Shown: positions 9,338 through 16,688 of the stretch, piece by piece
Numbering within the stretch: the first letter of the stretch is position 1
Layout of the letters: each line of letters opens with the position of its first letter
Assembly: GCA_964477275.1 (NCBI GenBank)
Contig: CAYZDV010000007.1
Span: 1-29,729, forward strand
From: CAYZDV01 sp964477275
GTDB lineage: Bacteria; Acidobacteriota; Aminicenantia; Aminicenantales; Aminicenantaceae
Direction: 5' to 3'
Length of the DNA stretch: 29,729 nucleotides
Notes under the pieces: generated by a model
Database searches by the model: none
What the model was told of the DNA's origin: nothing
Seen by the model: only the letters and a program-made list of their open reading frames with translations
Made by a program: the position numbers and the translations under genes

Positions 9338-11824
9338 TCACTTCGATGCACGGGGTGTAAGAGCAACGATTTTCCAGCTTTCGCCCTGCTTTTCCAGGTC
9401 CCAGACATAAACTCCCCTGAAGATCTCCTGGTTCACCCCATTTTTATCGGTCCCGCTTATAGTATGAGAGAAGCTGGCTTGAGCCCGGTCTGCCCCCTTG
9501 AACTTAATCTCAATGTTGGAAGCAGAGCATTGAACCTGGATGTAGGAAGTGGTGATGACTTCAGCCACTTTTTTGATCTTTTCATAAAAGTCCCGGGAGC
9601 TGTTGGCCTGATAAAACCCAGGAAGGACACGGGTGTTAAGGGACTGAATGTATTCGTTGACGAGAGAGCGGAGCTTCCCCTCGTCAATTTTTTCGCCGGC
9701 CAGTCTTGTGTATTCTCTGGCCTGGGCGTTGTCCGGGTCCAGGCTCAACACATTTTTAGCCTGAGCGAGGCAGTCCTGGTAATCGCCCCTCTGGAAGGCC
9801 GCTTGAACCATTTTCAGGCCATCACTGATTTGTTGCTCTTTGCCTCTTTCTTCAGCTCTTTTTCTTGCTTCGCTTAAAAGATTCAAAGCTGTGACATTGC
9901 CAGGTTCTAATTTTAACGCCTCCTGCGCCTGCAGAATACAGGACTGGTAATCACTCTGCTGATAGGCCTCCTGGGCAATGCGCAACCTGTTCCGGATTTC
10001 TTGCTGTATCTGGATTTCCCCTTTTCTTTTTTTCGCTGCAGCCAGCATATTCGCTGCGGTGCTGTTTCCGGGGTCCCTCCGCAGCACTTCTTCCATTTCC
10101 CTGATGCAGGTGTCGAAATCATTCCGGTTGAAAGCCGCCACTCCCCTGTCTAACCAGGCGGAAATATCGACCTTTGGCTTCTCTTCTCGCAGTGTCTCTG
10201 GCGCTGCCCGCACGGTTTTCGGCGGCGCTTTCTTTTCGGTTTCGACTGTCGGCGCCTCCGCAGTCATTCGCTTTTCAGGAGCCACGGCAACCCCGGGCTT
10301 GACCTGTGCCGCCTGCAGCTTCTTATCCAGGTCCTCCATTCTCTGCTGGATCAGGCCGGAATCGGAAGCCTGGGGAGCCAGACGAAGATATTCTCTGTAA
10401 TAATCGAGAGCTTTTGCGAACCCGTCTTTCTGCTCATAAAGCTCTCCCAGAGATTTGTAAGAACGTGGTTCGGAACGATTCAAAGTTAGACTTTTCTCGA
10501 ATTCGGCGATGGACTCCTCCACTTTCTCCTGCTCTTTGAGGATTCCGGCAATGCCCAGTTGGGCCTCGAAATGACCGGGGTTTGTCTCCAGGATTTTCTG
10601 AAACTGGCTGTAGGCTTCCTGATATTTTTTCTCCTCCCAGTATTGATGAGCCGCTCTGAGACTTTCGTCGATGGAGCGAACCTTGGCTGAAGAAGGTGAA
10701 ATTCCGACCACCTCCGGTAATGGGGTGAACTGCCAAGCTATATAAGCCAGGACACCGAGGGCAGCGATCACAAATACGGGGATGAGCACAGCTTTCATCC
10801 CTGATTTCCTCTTGATTGTTTCTTTGGCCGTGCTGGGTCTTCCCCAGGGAATCGCCCTGTCTGTGCCGGGCATGCCGGCCTCAAGCCTGGCCAACGCTTC
10901 GTTGAGTTCCTCTGCGCTCTGGCATCTTTTTGCCCGGTCTTTTTCCAAGCATTTGAGAATCAGGCGGCTCAGCTCGAGGGAAATCTGAGGATTTAAGTCT
11001 CTGGGATTTGGCGGTTTTTCTCTCACGTGCATCATGGCGATACTGAGCGCTGTCTCTCCCTGAAAAGGAGTCGCGCCGGTCAGCATCTCAAAGAGAATGA
11101 CACCCGTGGCATAGATATCGGAGCGCTGGTCAACAGGCTTCCCTTCCACCTGCTCGGGAGACATATAATCGGGCGTTCCGATCATCATCCCTGAAGTGGT
11201 CACTCCCTTGGCTTTGACCGAACGGGCAATTCCGAAATCCATTATCCGGGCATTGCCTGTCTTGTCGATCATGACATTCTGGGGCTTCATGTCGCGATGA
11301 ATAACTCCCAGCTTATGGGCCTCGGCCAGACCGTCGCAGACCTGTCTGGCGATGTGAACCGCTTTCCCCGGGCTCAGCGGTCCCATTCTTCTCAGCGAGC
11401 TTTTTATATCCTCACCGGATACGTACTCCATGGTAATGTACGGGGTTCTTTTATCCTTGGCCAGGTCAAACATGCGGCAGACGTTCTTGTGAGTGATTCT
11501 GCGGGCCAGCTTCAATTCGTTCCGGAATCGCTCGATCATCCGCTCGTCGGCAGCAATTTCCGGCTTCAGGAGTTTAAGGGCAATTTTCTCTCCGAGCTCT
11601 GTGTCGAACGCTTTGTAGACACTGCCCATACCCCCTCTTCCCAGCTCCTCGATGATCTGATACCTCTCGGCAAAGGTGCTTCCGATGGACAGCTCCACTA
11701 CCGGGGTTTGCAGGGTTTCTGTGGCAGAGAGGGGCTTTTGCGTCAGAGGAATCAGTTGGGTCCCGCAGTTGCTGCAGTATCGGGTGTCAGGAGGGCTTTC
11801 TGAGTGGCATTTCGGACACTTCAT
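9338..11824 (-). CDS. Zinc-ribbon Ser/Thr protein kinase with TPR repeats (PknB-like, membrane-anchored)
   Basis: The 828-residue product starts with a zinc ribbon (CPKC at 3-6 and CSNC at 17-20). The kinase domain spans about 55-315: glycine loop GRGGMGSVY at 62-70, Lys84, Glu103, HRDMKPQN with catalytic Asp178, DFG at 196-198, and SPEQ in the activation segment, all intact. One transmembrane helix lies at about 344-365. The C-terminal side has TPR-like repeats (about 385-500), a Pro/Lys/Glu-rich linker (505-550), three more repeats (about 555-710), each with a D[FY]..C motif, and a terminal domain (716-828) resembling the NTF2-like fold. Kinases of this form phosphorylate proteins in response to outside signals; here the TPR/NTF2-like part would sit in the periplasm as a sensor. 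It is the first gene of the operon with the SH3b barrel and the giant peptidase. Substrates are unknown. Confidence 0.92.
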   Translation of the reverse strand: MKCPKCHSESPPDTRYCSNCGTQLIPLTQKPLSATETLQTPVVELSIGSTFAERYQIIEELGRGGMGSVYKAFDTELGEKIALKLLKPEIAADERMIERFRNELKLARRITHKNVCRMFDLAKDKRTPYITMEYVSGEDIKSSLRRMGPLSPGKAVHIARQVCDGLAEAHKLGVIHRDMKPQNVMIDKTGNARIMDFGIARSVKAKGVTTSGMMIGTPDYMSPEQVEGKPVDQRSDIYATGVILFEMLTGATPFQGETALSIAMMHVREKPPNPRDLNPQISLELSRLILKCLEKDRAKRCQSAEELNEALARLEAGMPGTDRAIPWGRPSTAKETIKRKSGMKAVLIPVFVIAALGVLAYIAWQFTPLPEVVGISPSSAKVRSIDESLRAAHQYWEEKKYQEAYSQFQKILETNPGHFEAQLGIAGILKEQEKVEESIAEFEKSLTLNRSEPRSYKSLGELYEQKDGFAKALDYYREYLRLAPQASDSGLIQQRMEDLDKKLQAAQVKPGVAVAPEKRMTAEAPTVETEKKAPPKTVRAAPETLREEKPKVDISAWLDRGVAAFNRNDFDTCIREMEEVLRRDPGNSTAANMLAAAKKRKGEIQIQQEIRNRLRIAQEAYQQSDYQSCILQAQEALKLEPGNVTALNLLSEARKRAEERGKEQQISDGLKMVQAAFQRGDYQDCLAQAKNVLSLDPDNAQAREYTRLAGEKIDEGKLRSLVNEYIQSLNTRVLPGFYQANSSRDFYEKIKKVAEVITTSYIQVQCSASNIEIKFKGADRAQASFSHTISGTDKNGVNQEIFRGVYVWDLEKQGESWKIVALTPRASK

Positions 11825-11857
11825 GAGCCAACGCTTCCTTTTGCGTGGATAGCTATA

Positions 11858-11886
11858 AAAATATCAGCAAAAAAATTATTTGTCAA
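11858..11886 (-). promoter_or_regulatory. Sigma70-like promoter for the kinase/OMP/peptidase operon
   Basis: On the minus strand, TTGACA (11886-11881), a 17-bp spacer and TATTTT (11863-11858) lie upstream of the kinase ATG at 11824. The leader would be about 25-30 nt and contain the AAGGAAG ribosome site. Confidence 0.7.
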
Positions 11887-11911
11887 TTAAAAATATAAGG
11901 ATGTTCTTATA
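11887..11911 (-). terminator. Possible weak terminator or operator hairpin
   Basis: Read on the minus strand, a TATAAG stem, AACATC loop and CTTATA stem are followed by TTTTT. It sits between the J-like/HTH gene and the kinase promoter, immediately upstream of the -35 box. The stem is only 6 bp and AT-rich, so it may instead be a regulatory palindrome or chance. Confidence 0.3.
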
Positions 11912-11950
11912 AACCGAGAATTCTTATAGAATCGAGCGGAGAAAGGAAAT

Positions 11951-12511
11951 TTACCCTTCCTCAGGGTTGGCCATCTTCCACGCTCGGTACCTTTTGAGGT
12001 AATCATCAGCGACCTTATGGGGGTTGAGCAGAAGGTAACGCGCGTAATTCATCACATGGGCCTTGAGGTAGGCTTCGTGGGGCAGGGACTCGAAAATCTC
12101 GAGCTCGATATTTTCCAGAAGTCCGTGACGGATTTTGGTGTCGAGGGCCACCTCGAACAACTGGATTCCTTTTTTTTCTCTGATTCGTTTCAATACAGGT
12201 CCACTGTAGGAAATATTCTTTTCGTCCGCCTCGCTGTTTCCGCTTTCGGAAGGGAAAGAGGAGTTGAAAGGTTCAAAATTCTCGCGGCTGTCCCGGAAGA
12301 GCTCTATAATCTTGAGATAGGCTTCCTCGATCTGCCGAAGGATCTTCTGCCTTTCCTCTACCGAGAACTCATCTTCGATAGGAGAGATAACGATGGAATC
12401 TGAGGAATACAGTTTTTTCAGGCGGAGATACGCCTTTTTCACTTCAACAAAGGAGGCATCGGAACTGAGCTCAAGAACATCAAAATACTTTTTGAAATCT
12501 TTTTTTGACAC
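11951..12511 (-). CDS. Degenerate J-domain fused to RodZ-type HTH
   Basis: The 186-residue product starts at a GTG, 2 bp after the MinD-like gene's stop, so translation is probably coupled. Residues about 5-70 resemble a DnaJ J-domain (KKYFDVLELSSDASFVEVKK, then AYLRLKKLY). The HPD tripeptide needed to stimulate Hsp70 is missing; YSSDS stands in its place. Residues about 103-175 match the RodZ/HTH_25 type (LKRIREKKGIQLFEVA, then YLKAHVMNYARYL). No transmembrane helix follows, unlike true RodZ. A role as a partner or DNA-binding regulator of the MinD-like ATPase is plausible but unproven. The domain reading is fairly confident; the function is not known. Confidence 0.75.
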   Translation of the reverse strand: MSKKDFKKYFDVLELSSDASFVEVKKAYLRLKKLYSSDSIVISPIEDEFSVEERQKILRQIEEAYLKIIELFRDSRENFEPFNSSFPSESGNSEADEKNISYSGPVLKRIREKKGIQLFEVALDTKIRHGLLENIELEIFESLPHEAYLKAHVMNYARYLLLNPHKVADDYLKRYRAWKMANPEEG

Positions 12512-12513
12512 GG

Positions 12514-13455
12514 TTAGCTTCTCGTCATCCTCATCTCCTGATCGTGAAGGAGATTCTCTGTCAATGCCTCTATCTCTTTTCCACAGCGAGATAAGGAATA
12601 GTGGACCATGAACGGCTTTCTTTCTCTTATCGACCTCCAGATGGAATCATCGTGCTCGATATAACCGACAAATTGAGCATTGATTCCCAGGTACTTCATG
12701 AAGATGCTTTTGATCGAGGAGCCGATGAGAATATCCTGGCTGCTCCTGATCTTGTTCAGGATCAGGTAAATTCTGAAATCGGCCAGTTCCCTGTCCAGAA
12801 GATCTCTCAGGTAAGAAAAACTCCCTTTGAGGGCCTCGATCAAGTCTTTCAAGCTCTTGATGTTGTACTTCTCCCTCTGTTCCCACAGATGGTCGACAGC
12901 CTCTTTGAAACCGTAGGCTTTCAAGGCCTTTCTTATCTTGCGGAACAGTGCATTTTTGATGAAATGATACATGTTTTCGATGGCGATGATTTCCGGCTCC
13001 AGAACGGCAATCTTCCTGTCGGCCATGAGAAAAGTATCCAGGGTGTTGTTATGGCTCCCGCCCCCCAAATCGATAATCACGAACTCTCTGTTCAGCTTCA
13101 GAATGTGCCTGAAGAGTTTCAGCTTCTGCGTGAAGCGGATGTTATCGGAGGCGAGAGAATGGATATCCCCTGTAATCAATGACATGTTGTCGATGCCGGT
13201 CTTGACCGCAAGCTTCGAGAGAGGAGTCCCCATCTCAAAGAAATTCGTCAGGGTTTTTCCGGGCCTGTTCATCCCCAGGAAAGAATGCAGGTTTGCCCCT
13301 CCGATATCCACGTCGACCAGGACAACCCTTTTCCCCAGCCTGGCCAGATAGATGCCGAGGCTGCTGGTGATGAACGTCTTTCCTGTGCCGCCCTTGCCTC
13401 CTCCAACTGCCCAGATTCGGCCTGTTTTTTCCTCAACCAACTTGTTTTCCCGCAT
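12514..13455 (-). CDS. MinD/ParA-like P-loop ATPase
   Basis: The 313-residue product has a deviant Walker A (KGGTGKT at 21-27), a switch I-like DVDIGGANLHSFLG and a Walker B-like FVIIDLGGGS, all typical of the MinD/FlhG branch. Such ATPases dimerise on ATP and position other proteins at membranes or poles. The middle (about 165-230) is a helical insert (KALKAYGFKEAVDHLWEQ) longer than in MinD. I see no clear C-terminal amphipathic membrane-targeting helix. No flagellar or cell-division gene is nearby, so neither MinD nor FlhG is supported as a name. It heads the two-gene operon with the J-like/HTH protein and is divergent from the pyrophosphatase gene. Confidence 0.88.
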   Translation of the reverse strand: MRENKLVEEKTGRIWAVGGGKGGTGKTFITSSLGIYLARLGKRVVLVDVDIGGANLHSFLGMNRPGKTLTNFFEMGTPLSKLAVKTGIDNMSLITGDIHSLASDNIRFTQKLKLFRHILKLNREFVIIDLGGGSHNNTLDTFLMADRKIAVLEPEIIAIENMYHFIKNALFRKIRKALKAYGFKEAVDHLWEQREKYNIKSLKDLIEALKGSFSYLRDLLDRELADFRIYLILNKIRSSQDILIGSSIKSIFMKYLGINAQFVGYIEHDDSIWRSIRERKPFMVHYSLSRCGKEIEALTENLLHDQEMRMTRS

Positions 13456-13476
13456 CTGTTACCTGATTTTTTCTCC

Positions 13477-13505
13477 ACAATATAATAATCCCTTTAGCCC
13501 GTCAA
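13477..13505 (-). promoter_or_regulatory. Promoter for the MinD-like/HTH operon
   Basis: On the minus strand, TTGACG (13505-13500), a 17-bp spacer and TATTGT (13482-13477) are visible. An overlapping TATATT with a 15-bp spacer is an alternative -10. It lies back to back with the hppA promoter. Confidence 0.55.
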
Positions 13506-13520
13506 CCTCAAGCTGGTTCA

Positions 13521-13549
13521 TTGCAATTTGGAAACTTTTGTGCTATACA
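13521..13549 (+). promoter_or_regulatory. Promoter for hppA
   Basis: TTGCAA (13521-13526), a 17-bp spacer and TATACA (13544-13549) lie 29 bp upstream of the ATG at 13579. The 16 bp between this -35 and the divergent -35 leave room for a shared regulator, though none is visible. Confidence 0.6.
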
Positions 13550-13578
13550 TCCTCTAAAAATTTTACGGACGGATATAG

Positions 13579-15543
13579 ATGCAGCTGATCGATCTTATTC
13601 CTTATTCTTTTATCGTTGGTTTTCTGGGGCTTCTCCTCGCGATTCTCCTTTACTTCTGGAACAAGAGATATCCGAAAGGAACCGAGGTCATGAATGCCAT
13701 CGCAGAAGCGATCCATTCCGGGGCCATGGTCTTTCTGCGAAGGGAGTACAGTTATATTTTTATTTTTGTGGTCGTGGTCTTTCTGGTCCTGTGGAAGCTC
13801 TTTACCATTGCCACCAGCCTTGCCTTCCTGACCGGCGCCTCCTGCTCGATGCTGGCTGGATTTATCGGAATGAAGGGCTCAACGCGCTCTGCCGTGCGCT
13901 CGACGCAGGGAGCAATCCAGGGTGGGACGCCGGCAGCCTTGATCATCGCCTTCCAGGGCGGGGCAGTGATGGGAATCTCCGTTGCAGCCCTGGGAGTGGC
14001 GGGAATCGGCCTCTTTTATTTCTTCACCAAAAACCCTCTCATCATCAACGGCTTTGCCATGGGCGCCAGCTCCGTCGCCCTCTTCGCCCGGCTGGGAGGC
14101 GGCATCTACACCAAAAGCGCTGATGTCGGCGCAGACCTGGTGGGAAAGCTTGAAGCCGGCATACCCGAAGATGACCCTCGAAACCCGGGAGTCATCGCCG
14201 ACAACGTGGGCGACAACGTGGGCGATACGGCCGGAATGGGAGCTGACCTTTTTGAGTCCTATGTCGGCTCTGTGGTCGCCACCATGGCCATCGGCGCCAC
14301 CTTAACCTCTCCTCTGAAATACATGTCCCTGCCCTTGCTTCTGATCGTGGCCGGACTCATCAGCTCCGTCATCGGGGTTTTTTCCATCAACTTCCTCAAA
14401 AACATCAATCCCCAGTCGGCGCTCAGAAACTCCTATTACATCAGCGGCATCCTCTTCCTCATCGGAGCCTTCTTCTCGGTCAGAGCTCTACTTGGAAACC
14501 TGAGCGCATTCTGGGCCGTTTCGAGCGGGATGCTCGCCGGAGTATTGATCGGGCTGGAGAGCGAGTATTTCACTTCCGGGCCGCCAATCAAGACCATTGC
14601 CCGGACAGCCCAATCCGGAAGCGCTCCAGCCATCATTACCGGCCTCGCAATCGGCTTCCAGAGCACAGTCTTTCCTCTTCTGACCATCGCAGCGGCCATT
14701 TTCGTCTCTCACAAGCTCGCAGGGCTCTATGGCATCGCCCTTTCGGCTGTGGGCATGCTGGCCACGATCGGAATAGTCATGTCCACCGACTCCTACGGCC
14801 CGATCGCCGATAACGCAGGAGGAATTGCTGAGATGTCCAAAGCCGGCCCGAACATCCGCAAGATCACCGATAAGCTCGATTCTCTGGGAAACACCACGGC
14901 CGCCATCGGCAAGGGATTTGCCATCGGGTCTGCTGCCCTGACCGCACTGGCCCTTTTCTCGGCCTACCAGAAAACAGTCAACCTGGATGTGATCAGCCTG
15001 ACCAACGTGGAGACGGTCATCGGATTGCTTATCGGCGCCCTAATGCCCTTTGTCATCGCTTCCCTGACCATGAAGGCGGTGGGCAGGAACGCCAACAACA
15101 TGGTGATGGAAATCCGGAGACAATTCAAAGAAATCAAAGGGCTAATGGAAGGAGAAGCCAGGCCGGATTCAGACCGCTGCATAGACATCGTCACGCGGGG
15201 AGCACTGAGAGAGATGATTCTTCCCGGCCTTCTGGCTGTGATCGTTCCCCTGCTCGTCGGCTTTATTATCGGCCCCGAATCACTCGGAGGATTTCTCGCC
15301 GGAGCAACGGCCACCGGTGTCCTGCTGGGCATCTTCATGGCCAATGCCGGAGCCTCATGGGATAACGCAAAAAAATGGATCGAGGACGGAAACCTCGGCG
15401 GTAAGGGCACCGCGGTTCATGCCGCTTCTGTCATCGGCGACACCGTCGGCGATCCCCTGAAAGACACGGCTGGCCCTTCGATGAACATCCTGATCAAGCT
15501 CATGGCCGTGGTCAGTCTCGTCTTTGCTCCTCTGATTATGTAA
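13579..15543 (+). CDS. hppA: Membrane-bound ion-pumping pyrophosphatase, K+-dependent type
   Basis: The 654-residue, multi-helix product couples pyrophosphate hydrolysis to H+ or Na+ export. Substrate and Mg2+ binding motifs are intact: DVGADLVGK at 182-190, the double DNVGD at 208-216, DLFE at 223-226, and the C-terminal DNAKKWIEDG and GDTVGDPLKDTAGPS. After GNTT the sequence has Ala441 and Gly444 (GNTTAAIGKGFAIGSA). This pair marks the K+-dependent subfamily, where the K+-independent one has Lys and Thr. Many K+-dependent members pump Na+, but the pumped ion cannot be decided by eye. Such pumps save energy in bacteria growing near the thermodynamic limit. The gene is alone behind its own promoter and is followed by the nusA promoter. 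Confidence 0.96.
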   Translation: MQLIDLIPYSFIVGFLGLLLAILLYFWNKRYPKGTEVMNAIAEAIHSGAMVFLRREYSYIFIFVVVVFLVLWKLFTIATSLAFLTGASCSMLAGFIGMKGSTRSAVRSTQGAIQGGTPAALIIAFQGGAVMGISVAALGVAGIGLFYFFTKNPLIINGFAMGASSVALFARLGGGIYTKSADVGADLVGKLEAGIPEDDPRNPGVIADNVGDNVGDTAGMGADLFESYVGSVVATMAIGATLTSPLKYMSLPLLLIVAGLISSVIGVFSINFLKNINPQSALRNSYYISGILFLIGAFFSVRALLGNLSAFWAVSSGMLAGVLIGLESEYFTSGPPIKTIARTAQSGSAPAIITGLAIGFQSTVFPLLTIAAAIFVSHKLAGLYGIALSAVGMLATIGIVMSTDSYGPIADNAGGIAEMSKAGPNIRKITDKLDSLGNTTAAIGKGFAIGSAALTALALFSAYQKTVNLDVISLTNVETVIGLLIGALMPFVIASLTMKAVGRNANNMVMEIRRQFKEIKGLMEGEARPDSDRCIDIVTRGALREMILPGLLAVIVPLLVGFIIGPESLGGFLAGATATGVLLGIFMANAGASWDNAKKWIEDGNLGGKGTAVHAASVIGDTVGDPLKDTAGPSMNILIKLMAVVSLVFAPLIM

Positions 15544-15574
15544 ACGAAGACGTCCGCAGGGTCTGCCTCCCAAT

Positions 15575-15603
15575 TTGATATTCTTTTTCAATTCAGTTAT
15601 AAT
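15575..15603 (+). promoter_or_regulatory. Promoter for the nusA-infB operon
   Basis: TTGATA (15575-15580), a 17-bp spacer and a perfect TATAAT (15598-15603) give the best promoter match in the window. The leader would be ~37 nt and contains the GAGG ribosome site (15636-15639) 7 nt before the nusA ATG. Confidence 0.8.
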
Positions 15604-15646
15604 TCTCGCTTCTTTATGTTCTTCATGGGCATAATGAGGCGAAACG

Positions 15647-16675
15647 ATGAAAGTCAATGTCTGGAATTCCATCCTCCAGCTCAGCAGAGAGAGAGGGGTA
15701 GCGACCAAGGTCATCGTCAACGCCATTGAGGAATCTCTTCGCGTCGCCTATTCCAAATACTTCAACCACAACGAAAAAATCACCATCTCTTTTGTCCCGG
15801 AGAAAGGAGACCTGCGCGTCCACACCATCAAGAAAGTCAGCAAGAGCCCTAAAGACCCGGCCGCTGAAATTTCTTTAGAGGAAGCGAAAAAAATCCAGTC
15901 TGAAGCCAGAATCGGCGACACGCTCGAGATCGACCTTCCTTCAGAAACCCTGGGCCGCATCGCCGCCCAGGCTGCAAAACAGGTCATCTTCCAGAAAGTC
16001 AGAGACGCCGAGCAGGAAAAAATCTATGACCTCTTCGCTCCCCGCCTGGGAGGAATCGTGACTGGCGTGGTGAGACGTTTCGAATCCAACAAAAACATCA
16101 TCCTGGAGGTGAACAAAACCGATGTTCTTTTTCCCTACCGGGAAAAGCTGAAGAATGAAGAATTCCAGAGGGGCGACAGGGTGAGAGCCATGGTCATCCA
16201 GGTCAAAAAGGAAGACAAGGGCCCCCAGGTCGTCGTTTCCCGGACAGACCCCAAATTTCTGGCGAAATTGCTTGAAATGGAAATTCCCGAAATCGCCAGC
16301 GGCCAGGTCGAAATCAAGGAAATCGTCCGTCAGCCCGGAGAAAGAGCAAAGGTCGCGGTTTTCTCCAGGGAAAAAGACATCGACCCGGTGGGCGCCTGCA
16401 TCGGAGTTAAGGGAAACAGGATCATGACAATCAGCAACGAGCTGAAGGGAGAAAAGATCGACGTCATAGAGTGGTCCGAGAATCCTCTGGTTTACGCCAA
16501 GGAAGCCCTCAATCCAGCCAGGGTTGAGAAGGTGTTCATCATCAACAAGAATGAAAAAATCCTGCAGGCCATCGTCTCCAAGGACAAGCTCTCTCTGGCC
16601 ATCGGAAAAAAAGGAATAAACGTCAGGCTGGCTTCAAGGCTTGTCGGGTGGAAAATCGATATCAAAGAAGCATAG
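15647..16675 (+). CDS. nusA: Transcription termination/antitermination factor NusA (short form)
   Basis: The 342-residue product has the NusA order: polymerase-binding N-terminal domain (1-~115, ERGVATKVIVNAIEESL), S1 domain (~130-200, GGIVTGVVRRFESNKNIILE), KH1 (~205-275, DPVGACIGVKGNRI) and KH2 (~280-342, LSLAIGKKGINVRLASRLVG). It ends right after KH2, so the C-terminal acidic repeats of E. coli NusA are absent, as in Firmicutes and many other phyla. NusA binds RNA polymerase and nascent RNA and modulates pausing, termination and antitermination. It is the first gene of this cluster; rimP, its usual upstream neighbour, is not here. Confidence 0.97.
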   Translation: MKVNVWNSILQLSRERGVATKVIVNAIEESLRVAYSKYFNHNEKITISFVPEKGDLRVHTIKKVSKSPKDPAAEISLEEAKKIQSEARIGDTLEIDLPSETLGRIAAQAAKQVIFQKVRDAEQEKIYDLFAPRLGGIVTGVVRRFESNKNIILEVNKTDVLFPYREKLKNEEFQRGDRVRAMVIQVKKEDKGPQVVVSRTDPKFLAKLLEMEIPEIASGQVEIKEIVRQPGERAKVAVFSREKDIDPVGACIGVKGNRIMTISNELKGEKIDVIEWSENPLVYAKEALNPARVEKVFIINKNEKILQAIVSKDKLSLAIGKKGINVRLASRLVGWKIDIKEA

Positions 16676-16688
16676 GAAACCTTCACAC

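Noticed and set aside
16641..16688. Upstream extension of infB to an ATG at 16641
   Set aside because: It would overlap nusA by 35 bp and add residues unlike IF-2. Starts at 16689 or 16707 have ribosome sites after the nusA stop.
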